Below are positions 9,672 to 17,656 of a DNA stretch of 64,000 bases, piece after piece. A model generated the notes under the pieces. It did not search any database. It saw only the letters and a list, made by a program, of their open reading frames with translations, and was not told where the DNA came from. A program made the position numbers and the translations under genes. Positions within the stretch are counted from its first letter, which is position 1. Every line of letters starts with the position of its first letter. The stretch is from Lelliottia wanjuensis (GTDB lineage Bacteria; Pseudomonadota; Gammaproteobacteria; Enterobacterales; Enterobacteriaceae): assembly GCF_030238365.1 (NCBI RefSeq), contig NZ_JASSOT010000068.1, positions 89,651 through 153,650 on the forward strand, given 5' to 3'.

Positions 9672-9953
9672 TTACGGCGTACTGACTGTTGAAGCAACCT
9701 GAATCATGCGCATCAGTTTAAGCTCGGTCGTGGAGGGTTTTACACGTTTTGATTCCCACTCATGCACCATGGCCACACTGACGCCCATCTCTCGGGCGAA
9801 ATCATCAATTTTTAACCCTGTCCCTTTGCGTAATCGCTCAAATTCAGTAAAGGGATTCGTCTTTTGGGACGGGGTGACTGTCTGCGATAAATCTTTAAAA
9901 ACAATTTGTTCCAGGCTGGTTAACAGCTCAAACATAGGATCTTTAGATTCCAT
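9672..9953 (-). CDS. yiaG: HTH-type transcriptional regulator YiaG
   Basis: A 93-residue DNA-binding protein with an XRE/HigA-like helix-turn-helix (about residues 40-85: ERLRKGTGLKIDDFAREMGVSVAMVHEWESKRVKP). It closely matches E. coli YiaG in both the N-terminal segment MESKDPMFELLTSLEQIVFKD and the HTH. The extreme C-terminus (VASTVSTP) differs from the one I recall for E. coli. Although the fold resembles HigA antitoxins, no toxin ORF adjoins it, so a solitary regulator is more likely. Regulon unknown. Confidence 0.88.
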   Translation of the reverse strand: MESKDPMFELLTSLEQIVFKDLSQTVTPSQKTNPFTEFERLRKGTGLKIDDFAREMGVSVAMVHEWESKRVKPSTTELKLMRMIQVASTVSTP

Positions 9954-10156
9954 TAAGAACTCCTCTTAAATCACACAGCGGGATCGTGAACATCAGAGAG
10001 CCAATTAAGAATAGCCTCAAAAGAGTGCATAAGATCGTCACGTCTGTGACTAATCGTGCGGTAACGATCGACTTATTCGTTTCAGCAGAAGAGTGACTGA
10101 CCCTAATTGCCTGATTAATCGAAACAGGAGTTGGTTGATATTTTTTTGTAAATCGT

Positions 10157-10183
10157 AAGAAAAAAAACGGCAATAGCCGTTTT
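10157..10183 (-). terminator. Strong minus-strand intrinsic terminator with no gene feeding it
   Basis: AAAACGGC (10164-10171) and GCCGTTTT (10176-10183) form a perfect 8-bp stem with a 4-nt loop. On the minus strand the stem runs into eight T, an excellent Rho-independent terminator. No annotated minus-strand gene lies between it and ghrB, whose own direction ends at 11524, so it may end an unannotated small RNA starting near 10280-10300. On the plus strand the U-tract is weaker (four T). Confidence 0.6.
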
Positions 10184-10282
10184 GCATGAAAATAGTATCT
10201 TGCCAGCCTGACCTGGACTATCCTTGTCAGCGTCGGGCACGCGTGTGCCGGTGTGCGTTTTTTGGGTGAAAGGAGTATTAAA

Positions 10283-10993
10283 ATGGCGACAGGAAAGTCC
10301 TGCTCTCGCTGGTTTGCGCCTATTGCGGCGTTATTGATGGTAGTTAGCCTGAGTGGGTGTTTCGATAAAGAAGGCGATCAGCGTAAAGCGTTTATCGATT
10401 TTCTACAAAATACCGTGATGCGCAGTGGCGAGCATCTGCCGACGCTGACTGCGGATCAGAAAAAACAGTTTGGTCCCTTCGTTTCCGATTACGCCATCCT
10501 TTATGGTTATTCACAGCAGGTGAATCAGGCGATGGATTCTGGTCTTCGTCCGGTTGTGGACAGCGTAAATGCGATTCGCGTTCCGCAGGACTATATGACT
10601 CAGCGCGAGCCGCTGCGCCAGTCTAACGGTGCGCTTGGCGTGCTGAGCCAGCAGCTGCAGAATGCCAAAATGCAGGCCGATGCGGCGCGTTCTGCGCTGA
10701 AGCAGGGTGAAGATCTCAAGCCCGTGTTTGATCAGGTGTACGAGAAAGTCGTCACCAAACCATCAGATGCGATGCAGCCGCTGATCCCAGCCGCGCAGAT
10801 CTTTAGCCAGCAGCTGGTGCAGGTGGGCGATTTTATCTCCCAGCAGGGGACGCAGGTGAGCTTTGTCTCGAACGGCATTCAGTTCCCGACCTCACAGCAA
10901 GCCAGCCAGTACAACACGCTGATTGGGCCGCTCGCCTCTCAGCACCAGGCCTTTACGCAGGCCTGGAGCGCGGCTGTCACCGCGACGGAATAA
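10283..10993 (+). CDS. yiaF: DUF3053 lipoprotein YiaF
   Basis: A 236-residue protein of the DUF3053 family, matching E. coli YiaF almost throughout. It has a signal sequence with lipobox LSGC (Cys26) followed by Phe, so it should be an anchored envelope lipoprotein. The rest is helical and Gln-rich, without catalytic motifs. The start at 10283 (MATGKSC) is chosen over an in-frame upstream ATG at 10253 because AGGAG lies 7 nt before it and family members begin there. Function unknown. Confidence 0.88.
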   Translation: MATGKSCSRWFAPIAALLMVVSLSGCFDKEGDQRKAFIDFLQNTVMRSGEHLPTLTADQKKQFGPFVSDYAILYGYSQQVNQAMDSGLRPVVDSVNAIRVPQDYMTQREPLRQSNGALGVLSQQLQNAKMQADAARSALKQGEDLKPVFDQVYEKVVTKPSDAMQPLIPAAQIFSQQLVQVGDFISQQGTQVSFVSNGIQFPTSQQASQYNTLIGPLASQHQAFTQAWSAAVTATE

Positions 10994-10999
10994 AAGAAA

Positions 11000-11026
11000 A
11001 ACCCCGCCTGGTGCGGGGTTTTTTAC
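11000..11026 (+). terminator. Intrinsic terminator of yiaF
   Basis: ACCCCGC / GCGGGGT stem followed by six T, starting within 10 nt of the yiaF stop. Confidence 0.9.
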
Positions 11027-11045
11027 AGGCTGATAAAAATAATGC

Positions 11046-11074
11046 TTGTCATTCGTCTACCACATCGGTATAAC
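11046..11074 (+). promoter_or_regulatory. cspA promoter
   Basis: TTGTCA (11046-11051) and TATAAC (11069-11074) with a 17-nt spacer. They predict a start near 11082, exactly where the conserved cspA leader begins. Confidence 0.75.
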
Positions 11075-11081
11075 TATTCCT

Positions 11082-11239
11082 GTCGGTTTGTTACACAGAC
11101 CTAAAGCAGTTTAGTTAAGTAGTCCAGATGAGTTATCCAAAGATACCTTCGTAGTGACCCTTCCTTCATCGCTTAAAAATCTGTAACACATTCCATCATC
11201 GCGCCGGAAGGCAAAACGTATTTTAAAAAGGTAATTTCT
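11082..11239 (+). promoter_or_regulatory. cspA cold-shock 5' leader (thermosensor and cold box)
   Basis: A leader of about 158 nt, the length of the E. coli cspA 5' UTR. Conserved blocks are recognisable: CGGTTTG then ACACAGACC near the 5' end (cold-box region), CCTTCGTAGTG in the middle, AAAATCTGTAA, and the GCCGGAAGGCA element before the ribosome site. In E. coli this RNA refolds in the cold to favour translation; the same behaviour is inferred here. Confidence 0.8.
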
Positions 11240-11452
11240 ATGTCTGGTAAAATGACTGGTCTGGTAAAATGGTTCAACGCTGATAAAGGCTTCGGCTTCA
11301 TCACTCCTGACGATGGCTCTAAAGATGTATTCGTACACTTCTCTGCTATCCAGAACGAAGGCTACAAATCTTTGGACGAAGGTCAGAAAGTTTCCTTCAC
11401 CATCGAAAGCGGCGCTAAAGGCCCAGCAGCTGGTAACGTTGTAAGCCTGTAA
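11240..11452 (+). CDS. cspA: Cold shock protein CspA
   Basis: A 70-residue single cold-shock domain RNA chaperone. The RNA-binding motifs RNP1 (KGFGFI, residues 16-21) and RNP2 (VFVHF, about 30-34) are intact. It melts mRNA structure after temperature downshift. The long structured leader identifies it as the cold-inducible cspA type. In E. coli cspA lies next to yiaG in the opposite relative orientation (from memory); here it lies between yiaF and ghrB. Confidence 0.95.
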   Translation: MSGKMTGLVKWFNADKGFGFITPDDGSKDVFVHFSAIQNEGYKSLDEGQKVSFTIESGAKGPAAGNVVSL

Positions 11453-11478
11453 GCTTCCAACTCAGCAGCACAAGAATT

Positions 11479-11508
11479 TAAAAACCCGCCTCTGGCGGGT
11501 TTTTTTCG
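11479..11508. terminator. Bidirectional terminator between cspA and ghrB
   Basis: CCCGCC / GGCGGG stem flanked by an A-run and a run of seven T, so it can end cspA on the plus strand and the kgu-ghrB transcript on the minus strand. Confidence 0.85.
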
Positions 11509-11523
11509 TTTCAGGGTTTGTGA

Positions 11524-12495
11524 TTATTTGACCTGCGGGTTCACGCAGTTCTTCTCAACCTTCCCGTTCAGCGCATCGATCAGATTATCCACCGCCGTGG
11601 ACGCCATATTGTAGCGCGTCTCATGCGTCGCCGAACCGATGTGCGGCAGGGCAACCACGTTGGGCATCGTCAGCAGCGGCGAATCGACCGGCAGCGGCTC
11701 TTGCTCAAATACATCCAGACCGGCCGCGTGGATCTCCCCGTTTTGTAATGCTTCAATCAATGCCTTCTCATCCACCACCGGCCCACGTCCTGCGTTGATG
11801 AAAATGGCGGATTTTTTCATTTTCGCGAACTCGGCTTTGCCAATCAGATGATGAGTCTCATCCGTCAGCGGCAGGATCAGGCAGACATAATCCGCTTCCT
11901 GTAACAGCGTATCCAGATCGCAGTAACGGCCATTGAAACGCTCTTCGGCTTCTTTGTGCTGACGGCGCGCGTTGTACAGAATCGGCATGTTAAAACCGAA
12001 ATGCGCGCGCTGGGCCAGCGCCAGGCCGATACGTCCCATGCCGACAATCCCCAGCGTTTTGCCATGAACGTCCACACCAAACCAGTCGGGTCCGATGCTT
12101 TTGGTCCATTCGCCCGCTTTCACGCGTTCGGCGACTTCCACCACCCGGCGCGCGGTGCTGAGCACCAGCGCCATCAGCGTATCTGCCACCGTCTCCGTGA
12201 GCGCGGTCGGGGTGTGCATCAGCAGAACCTTGCGGGCGTTGAGCGCGTCGACGTCGAAGTTGTCGTACCCGACCGAAATGGTCGAAGTGGCACGAAGCTT
12301 CGGCATTTTTTCCAGCAGTGCGCTGTCCACTTTTTCGCTCGAGCCGAGCAGCCCTTCCGCGCTGGCAAAGGCGTCTGCGTGCTGCGCCACGGTCTCCGGG
12401 CTCAGGTTCTTCACCTGGGTGACGGCGAAGTGTTCCTCAAGGCGTTTCTGTAGATCGTCGGGCAATGCTTTGTACAAAATGACGGACGGCTTCAT
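11524..12495 (-). CDS. ghrB: 2-ketogluconate / glyoxylate-hydroxypyruvate reductase (GhrB, KguD role)
   Basis: A 323-residue NAD(P)H-dependent D-2-hydroxyacid dehydrogenase matching E. coli GhrB. The Rossmann motif GIVGMGRIG lies at about residues 149-157. The catalytic Arg, Glu and His of the family are in [17 protein letters not shown] and LPHIGSAT. E. coli GhrB reduces 2-keto-D-gluconate, glyoxylate and hydroxypyruvate. Here it is the last gene of a same-strand block with a PtxS-like regulator, epimerase-like protein, sugar kinase and MFS carrier, the place of kguD (2-ketogluconate-6-phosphate reductase) in Pseudomonas. It follows kguT by 26 nt. Whether the free or phosphorylated ketoacid is the true substrate is open. 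Confidence 0.9.
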   Translation of the reverse strand: MKPSVILYKALPDDLQKRLEEHFAVTQVKNLSPETVAQHADAFASAEGLLGSSEKVDSALLEKMPKLRATSTISVGYDNFDVDALNARKVLLMHTPTALTETVADTLMALVLSTARRVVEVAERVKAGEWTKSIGPDWFGVDVHGKTLGIVGMGRIGLALAQRAHFGFNMPILYNARRQHKEAEERFNGRYCDLDTLLQEADYVCLILPLTDETHHLIGKAEFAKMKKSAIFINAGRGPVVDEKALIEALQNGEIHAAGLDVFEQEPLPVDSPLLTMPNVVALPHIGSATHETRYNMASTAVDNLIDALNGKVEKNCVNPQVK

Positions 12496-12521
12496 GCTAA
12501 TCTCCGTTGATTTTAAAGGGT

Positions 12522-13802
12522 TCAGGCGTGACGTGCGCCGGCAGGGATCTGTTGATTATTAGCAGGCTTAACAATCAAAGTAAGCCACACCGAAGCGAAA
12601 AGTGCCACCCCCATAAAAATGTACGAGGCCGCCGGGCTGCCGGTTGCGCCGTTCAGATAGCCGACAAACCAGGAGCCAAAGAAGGAACCTAATGCGCCCA
12701 TGCTGTTGATCAGCGCCATCGCGCCACCGGCCACATTACGCGGCAGCATTTCCGGGATGATGGCAAAGAACGGGCCGTACGGCGCGTACATCGCAGCCCC
12801 GGCAATCACCAGCAGCGTGTAAGAGACCCAGAAATGGTTAGCGCCGACGGCCCAGGAGCCGATAAAAGCGAAACCGGCAATCAGCAGCAGCGGCCAGACG
12901 AACAGCTTACGGTTTTGCAGCTTATCCGATGCCCACGACACCACAATCATCGCGATGGTCGCCGCCAGATACGGCACCGACGACAGCCAGCCCACTTCCA
13001 CCATACCGAGATTTTCACCGCCGCTGCGGATAATCGACGGCAGCCACAGCACGAAACCGTACACCCCGATGCTCCACGCGAAATATTGCATGCAGAGCAG
13101 GACGACGTTGCGCGAGCGGAACGCCTCGCCGTAGTTACGCACCGCTTTCAGCCCCTGCTGTTCTTTATCCAACTCGGCCTGCAGCGCGGCTTTTTCACTC
13201 TCAGACAGCCAGGTCGCCTGCGTCGGTTTGTCTTTTACCAGCACCCACCAGCAGAATGCCCAGATGATCGCCGGGAAGCCTTCGATGATGAACATATGAC
13301 GCCAGCCGAAGGACTGAATCAGGTAGCCCGATACCACCGACATCCACAACACCGTCACCGGGTTGCCGAGGATCAGGAAAGTATTGGCGCGCGAACGTTC
13401 GGATTTGGTAAACCAGTTGCTGATGTAGATCAGCATCGCGGGCATCACGGCGGCTTCAACGACGCCGAGAATAAAGCGAATGGCCGCCAGGGCCGGAATG
13501 TTATTGACCATCCCGGTGAGTGACGCGCAGGCTCCCCACAAAATCAGGCAGACAAAAATCAGTTTGCGCACGCTGCGGCGTTCGGCGTAAATCGCGCCGG
13601 GGATCTGGAAGAAGAAATACCCGAGGAAGAAGAGGGCACCTAACAGGGAAGAGACGCCTTTGGTGATCCCCAGATCTTCGGTGATCCCCGCGGCGGAAGC
13701 GAAACTGAAGTTCGCGCGATCAAGGTACGCCAGGCTGTACGTGATAAACACGATAGGCATGATGTACCACCAGCGTTTGACTGCATTGGTCGATGTGTTC
13801 AT
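12522..13802 (-). CDS. kguT: MFS transporter, probable 2-ketogluconate importer
   Basis: A 426-residue, 12-segment major facilitator of the anion:cation symporter (ACS) type, which carries sugar acids such as galactonate, glucarate and 2-ketogluconate. The family segment [11 protein letters not shown] lies in the first membrane helix region, and the cytoplasmic loop has [18 protein letters not shown]. The substrate is inferred from its place between a ketogluconokinase-like gene and ghrB in a PtxS-type operon. I chose the ATG at 13802 ([12 protein letters not shown]) over the longer ORF start because AGAGG precedes it and ACS proteins usually begin shortly before WW. Another hexonate cannot be excluded. 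Confidence 0.8.
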   Translation of the reverse strand: MNTSTNAVKRWWYIMPIVFITYSLAYLDRANFSFASAAGITEDLGITKGVSSLLGALFFLGYFFFQIPGAIYAERRSVRKLIFVCLILWGACASLTGMVNNIPALAAIRFILGVVEAAVMPAMLIYISNWFTKSERSRANTFLILGNPVTVLWMSVVSGYLIQSFGWRHMFIIEGFPAIIWAFCWWVLVKDKPTQATWLSESEKAALQAELDKEQQGLKAVRNYGEAFRSRNVVLLCMQYFAWSIGVYGFVLWLPSIIRSGGENLGMVEVGWLSSVPYLAATIAMIVVSWASDKLQNRKLFVWPLLLIAGFAFIGSWAVGANHFWVSYTLLVIAGAAMYAPYGPFFAIIPEMLPRNVAGGAMALINSMGALGSFFGSWFVGYLNGATGSPAASYIFMGVALFASVWLTLIVKPANNQQIPAGARHA

Positions 13803-13868
13803 GGGCTTGCCTCTGTGGTTGAGGTTTATACCGCCGTTGTCTGTAGGGTACACGGTGGCTAATTGTTG

Positions 13869-14807
13869 TTACTCGGATAATTGTGTTCTTGTGGGCAATC
13901 CTTCGCTGTCGCCTTGCACCTGAATGGCCAGCGAGCCGATTTTGTTCCCACGTGCGACGGCCTGTTGCAGCGTTTTCCCTTCCAGTAGGGCGCTAATTAC
14001 TCCTACTGCGAAACCATCTCCTGCGCCGACGGTATCGACAACGTTGTCGACCCTCACCGCCGCGACGGCACCTTTCTCGCCTTCGGCTGTTTTGAACCAG
14101 GCGCCGTCGGCACCGGTTTTCAGCACTACGGCGTCCACGCCGCGCTCGAGATAAAAATCAGCGATCCCTTCCGGGGTTTGCTGCCCGGTGAGGATCATCC
14201 CCTCTTTCAGGCCAGGCAGAACCCAGTTCGCCTGGAACGCCAGATGGTTAAGCTTTTCAACCATTTCGGCTTCGCTTTTCCACAGCACCGGGCGCAGGTT
14301 TGGATCGAACGAGATCGTTTTGCCCTGAGCTTTCATGGCACTGGCCGCGTGATCGAGCAGGGCATAGGAACTGGCAGACAGCGCTGCTGCGACGCCACTT
14401 AAATGCAGATGCCGCGCGGAGGCAAAGTAAGCGGGATGGTAATCCTGCGTTGAGAGATGGCTGGCAGCGGACCCTTTACGGAAGTATTCCACAATGGGAT
14501 CGGTTCCATTTTCGACTTTAGACTTGAGCTGAAAACCGGTGGCGAAACGGCCATCGAGCGTCACGCCCGCGGCGTCGATACCCTCTTTTTTCAGGGAATC
14601 CAGCACAAAGTGGCCGAAACTGTCGTCGCCCACGCGGCTGACCCAGCCGACTTTGAGCCCAAGGCGCGCCAGACCGGTCGCCACGTTCAGCTCGGCGCCC
14701 GCGACGCGTTTGATAAATTGTTCGACCGAGCGGAGTTCGCCCGTTTCCGTAGCCACAAACATGGCCATCGCTTCGCCGATGGTGATGACGTCCAGAGAAT
14801 CAGACAT
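13869..14807 (-). CDS. kguK: PfkB-family sugar kinase, probable 2-ketogluconokinase
   Basis: A 312-residue ribokinase/PfkB-family kinase related to 2-dehydro-3-deoxygluconokinase. The anion-hole and catalytic motif DTVGAGDGFAVGV is present near the C-terminus, and the N-terminal substrate motif is GGAELNVATGLARLG-like (VAGAELNVATGLARLG). In the kgu pathway it would phosphorylate 2-ketogluconate to the 6-phosphate. The start at 14807 (MSDSLDV) is preceded by GAGGAG. Its 5' end overlaps kguE by 8 nt, indicating coupled translation. From sequence alone KDG kinase activity is the main alternative. Confidence 0.82.
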   Translation of the reverse strand: MSDSLDVITIGEAMAMFVATETGELRSVEQFIKRVAGAELNVATGLARLGLKVGWVSRVGDDSFGHFVLDSLKKEGIDAAGVTLDGRFATGFQLKSKVENGTDPIVEYFRKGSAASHLSTQDYHPAYFASARHLHLSGVAAALSASSYALLDHAASAMKAQGKTISFDPNLRPVLWKSEAEMVEKLNHLAFQANWVLPGLKEGMILTGQQTPEGIADFYLERGVDAVVLKTGADGAWFKTAEGEKGAVAAVRVDNVVDTVGAGDGFAVGVISALLEGKTLQQAVARGNKIGSLAIQVQGDSEGLPTRTQLSE

Positions 14808-15561
14808 GGCGTGTCTCCTCACGCAGCAGGTTGACGTAATGGCGAGTGACCGCCGCTAAATCGGGCCCTTCCAGCGGAAACTCAATCCCGCGCGGGGCGT
14901 CAGCCGGAAGCTGGTCCAGCAGATCCATCCAGCGTGCATCGGCGCGATCCGGTGCGATTGCACGGTAGTGCTGATGATGCGGCACCGCGGCTTTGACGTG
15001 GATATAGCTCACCGCCGGGGCCAGATGACGCGCGGCTTCTTCCGGTGATTCACCGACCCAGAGCCAGTTTCCGGTATCAAACGTGAGCGTGACCGGCAGT
15101 TCCATCACCCGGCAGGCCGCCTTGAAGCGCTGCATCGGCGCGAGCTGGCCGCAGTCGGTTTGATCGTTTTCCACTACCAGCGCCATGCCGCTCTCATCGA
15201 GCAACTCTCGCAGTGCTTCCAGGGGCTGCTTATCGCGGAAATGGCCCAGCGAGACTTTCAGCCACAGGGCATTGAGGGTGCTGGCTTCTTGCAGATAGCG
15301 CGGCAGATCCGGGTTGAGCGTGCCGTCTGGCATCAAAAGAGGCGCGGGGGCGGAGTAACAGGCGAACAAACCGAGCAGTTCGATGGATTGCGCGAGTGTG
15401 GGGAGAGACTGTAACTCTTCTTCGCTGAACAGTTCCCGGCGGATCTCGACGCCATCGGCACCGCCCGAGGCTATAACCGGCAGCATGGCCCGCTGGCCGC
15501 CTGCCTGACGGACCTGATCCGCGCCATACGCGGCGGTGACGACGATGATTTTCCTGCCCAT
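14800..15561 (-). CDS. kguE: Sugar phosphate isomerase/epimerase-like TIM barrel (KguE type)
   Basis: A 253-residue protein of the xylose isomerase-like/AP endonuclease 2 TIM-barrel superfamily. Metal-binding-type residues are visible in VVENDQTD, LTFDTGNWLWVGE and YIHVKAA. In Pseudomonas kguE is the first gene of the 2-ketogluconate operon, but its biochemical role is poorly defined. I chose the ATG at 15561 because GGGAG lies 7 nt upstream and the predicted transcript starts near 15582, which would leave the upstream ATG at 15579 almost leaderless. It directly follows the PtxS-type operator. Confidence 0.8.
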   Translation of the reverse strand: MGRKIIVVTAAYGADQVRQAGGQRAMLPVIASGGADGVEIRRELFSEEELQSLPTLAQSIELLGLFACYSAPAPLLMPDGTLNPDLPRYLQEASTLNALWLKVSLGHFRDKQPLEALRELLDESGMALVVENDQTDCGQLAPMQRFKAACRVMELPVTLTFDTGNWLWVGESPEEAARHLAPAVSYIHVKAAVPHHQHYRAIAPDRADARWMDLLDQLPADAPRGIEFPLEGPDLAAVTRHYVNLLREETRHV

Positions 15562-15588
15562 TGGCTGACTCCCATTCATAGCTGATAG

Positions 15589-15617
15589 GTATTACGCTAG
15601 ATGGAACCGGTTCCAAA
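15589..15617 (-). promoter_or_regulatory. kguE promoter with PtxS-like operator
   Basis: On the minus strand TTTGGA (15612-15617) and TAATAC (15589-15594) are 17 nt apart. Inside the promoter lies the perfect 14-bp palindrome TGGAACCGGTTCCA (15602-15615), close to the TGAAACCGGTTTCA site reported for Pseudomonas PtxS. A LacI-family repressor bound there would block RNA polymerase. The adjacent upstream gene encodes just such a regulator. Confidence 0.75.
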
Positions 15618-15661
15618 GAAAAGGTCAGGATGTTGAATTTATGATCGTCATCACGAAGGGG

Positions 15662-16678
15662 TTAACGCGAGGTGGAGCCGCGTACGATCAACTCGCCGGA
15701 GAAAACTTGCTCGCGTACGGTGTCGGTCATGCCTTCAATGCGGCGTACCACCTGCTCGACGGCGGCATAGCCGATCTGCCAGGTAGGCTGTTTGAGGGTG
15801 GTTATACCGACGCCTGCCAGTTCGGCCCATTCGAGTTCATCGAAGCCGAGCAGGCCGATATCGCTGCCCCAGTTCAGGCCAATGCGTTTGAGGGCGCGGG
15901 CCACCTGCAGCGTGAGCGCGCCGTTGGCGGAAATCACCGCTTTGCGCATCCCGCGATGGCGGGTGTGGAACTGGCGCAGGGTGTTATCCATTTGGTCGGC
16001 TTCGTGCAGGGGGATTTCGGCATTTTCGGCAATCACGCCGGGATAACGCGCCAGCGTAGCGCGAAATGCGCTCAGACGGTCGCGACGGGTGTTGACCATC
16101 CCCAGCGGTTCGCTCATGAACAAAATCGCTTCGAAGCCTTGTTCGATCAGGTGTTCCGTTGCCGTGGTGGCGGCCTGGGTGTTATCCAGCCCGACCACGT
16201 CGCACGCGAATTCCGGGATTTTGCGATCGATGAGCACCATCGGCAGGGACGACTGTTGCAGGCGGTTAAGCCCCTCTTCGCGCATTCCGACGGCGTTGAC
16301 CACAATGCCTTCCACCTGGTAGCTGCGCAGCAGATCGAGATAGTGCAGCTCCTGGTTGACTTCGTTGTTGGTGTTACACACCAGCGGAGTGAAGCCTTTT
16401 TCGCGACACGCGGCTTCGATGCCGCTCAGGACGTTGACGGAGTAAGGGTTGGTGATATCGGCGATGATCAAGCCGATCAGGCGGGTACGACCATGCTTCA
16501 GGCCGCGAGCCATCAGGCTGGGACGATAGTCGAGTTCGGCGATGGCTTGCTCAATACGAGCCAGCAGCGCGTCGGAAAGCAGATGTTTCTCGCCGTTGAG
16601 GTAGCGGGAAATACTGGTTTTACCGGTTTTGGCGGCTTTCGCCACGTCGCTGATAGTGGGCCGTGCTGATTTGCTCAT
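15662..16678 (-). CDS. ptxS: LacI-family regulator, PtxS-like
   Basis: A 338-residue LacI/GalR repressor. The N-terminal helix-turn-helix and hinge read TISDVAKAAKTGKTSISRYLNGE...RIEQAIAELDYRPSLMARGLK (residues 7-58). A periplasmic-binding-protein-like effector domain follows (LIGLIIADITNPYSVNVLSGIE). It is the first gene of the same-strand block with kguEKT and ghrB, and a perfect palindromic operator lies in the 100-nt gap to kguE. PtxS of Pseudomonas responds to 2-ketogluconate; the same effector is inferred. A second possible half-palindrome, AAGCGCTT (16733-16740), upstream of ptxS could serve autoregulation. Confidence 0.82.
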   Translation of the reverse strand: MSKSARPTISDVAKAAKTGKTSISRYLNGEKHLLSDALLARIEQAIAELDYRPSLMARGLKHGRTRLIGLIIADITNPYSVNVLSGIEAACREKGFTPLVCNTNNEVNQELHYLDLLRSYQVEGIVVNAVGMREEGLNRLQQSSLPMVLIDRKIPEFACDVVGLDNTQAATTATEHLIEQGFEAILFMSEPLGMVNTRRDRLSAFRATLARYPGVIAENAEIPLHEADQMDNTLRQFHTRHRGMRKAVISANGALTLQVARALKRIGLNWGSDIGLLGFDELEWAELAGVGITTLKQPTWQIGYAAVEQVVRRIEGMTDTVREQVFSGELIVRGSTSR

Positions 16679-16740
16679 CGCTGATTACCTTAGGATTAGT
16701 GAGAACACCTTAGCGGGAAAATCAGCGATGGCAAGCGCTT

Positions 16741-16823
16741 CATGCCGGATGGCGCTGCGCTTATCCGGCCTACAAAATCCCCGAACGTAGGCCGGGTAAG
16801 GCGCAGCCGCCACCCGGCAACAA
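16741..16823. repeat. BIME/REP-type repeat between ptxS and yiaD
   Basis: ATGCCGGATGGCGCTGCGCTTATCCGGCCTAC faces its inverted partner GTAGGCCGGGTAAGGCGCAGCCGCCACCCGGC around CAAAATCCCCGAAC. It separates the yiaD 3' end from the upstream end of ptxS. Confidence 0.8.
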
Positions 16824-16825
16824 GG

Positions 16826-17488
16826 TTACTGCACAGGACTCAAGGTGATCTCAACGCGACGGTTCTGCGCTTTGCCTTCTGCCGTGCTGTTGCTGGCGAT
16901 TGGGTTCGCCGGGCCCATGCCATTGGTGCGGATACGGGTTGCCGCAACGCCCTGGGTGATCAGCGAGCTGGCGACGGAGTCTGCGCGCTGCTGAGACAGA
17001 CGCATGTTCAGATCCTGGCTGCCGGTGCTGTCGGTGTAGCCCGTCACGTTTACTGCGGTTTTATTATACTCTTTGAGCACCATCGCCACGCCGGTCAGGG
17101 TGTTGGCACCCGCCGGTTTCAGCGTCGCGCTGCTGCTGTCAAAGGTCACGTTGTTCGGCATGTTCAGGATGATATTGTCGCCACTTCGCGTCACGCTCAC
17201 GCCCGTTCCCTGCATTTTGTCGCGCAGTTTCGCTTCCTGCACGTCCATGTAATATCCCACGCCGCCGCCCAGGGCTGCGCCCGCTGCGGCACCAATCAGT
17301 GCGCCTTTACCGCGATCTTTCTTCGAGGAAGAGAGTGCGCCAACGCCTGCGCCGACTAATGAGCCAATACCCGCGCCGATGCCGGATTTGCCCGCTTCAC
17401 GTTCGCCGGTGTAAGGGTTGGTTGTGCAGCCAGAAACCGCCAGCGCGCCGCTGACCAGAGCCGCAATGACAAGTACGCGTTTATTCAT
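16826..17488 (-). CDS. yiaD: OmpA-family lipoprotein YiaD
   Basis: A 220-residue outer-membrane lipoprotein. The signal sequence ends in VSGC (Cys21). A Gly-rich zipper region follows (about residues 35-85, GAGIGSLVGAGVGALSS... and GALIGAAAGAALGGGVGYYMD). The C-terminal OmpA-like peptidoglycan-binding domain contains VTGYTDSTGSQDLNMRLSQQRADSV and RRVEITLSPVQ. It matches E. coli YiaD, reported as a suppressor of bamD defects. It is transcribed divergently from bisC. Confidence 0.92.
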   Translation of the reverse strand: MNKRVLVIAALVSGALAVSGCTTNPYTGEREAGKSGIGAGIGSLVGAGVGALSSSKKDRGKGALIGAAAGAALGGGVGYYMDVQEAKLRDKMQGTGVSVTRSGDNIILNMPNNVTFDSSSATLKPAGANTLTGVAMVLKEYNKTAVNVTGYTDSTGSQDLNMRLSQQRADSVASSLITQGVAATRIRTNGMGPANPIASNSTAEGKAQNRRVEITLSPVQ

Positions 17489-17656
17489 CTTATTTCCTTA
17501 ATCCTTTTTATTCTTTGCCACGAAGCGCGTGGCGGTTGATTATGACGCCCAGAGACGCAGAAAATTCCAGGGCTAACTCTGAAATTTGTGTCCAAATCTT
17601 AAATAGCCTCAAAGAAGGCCGTCACACCTGCAACAGACAAACCCAGGAGCGAACGC

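Noticed and set aside
9672..9953. YiaG as the antitoxin of a toxin-antitoxin pair
   Set aside because: No toxin-sized ORF lies next to it on the same strand; it is a known solitary regulator in E. coli.
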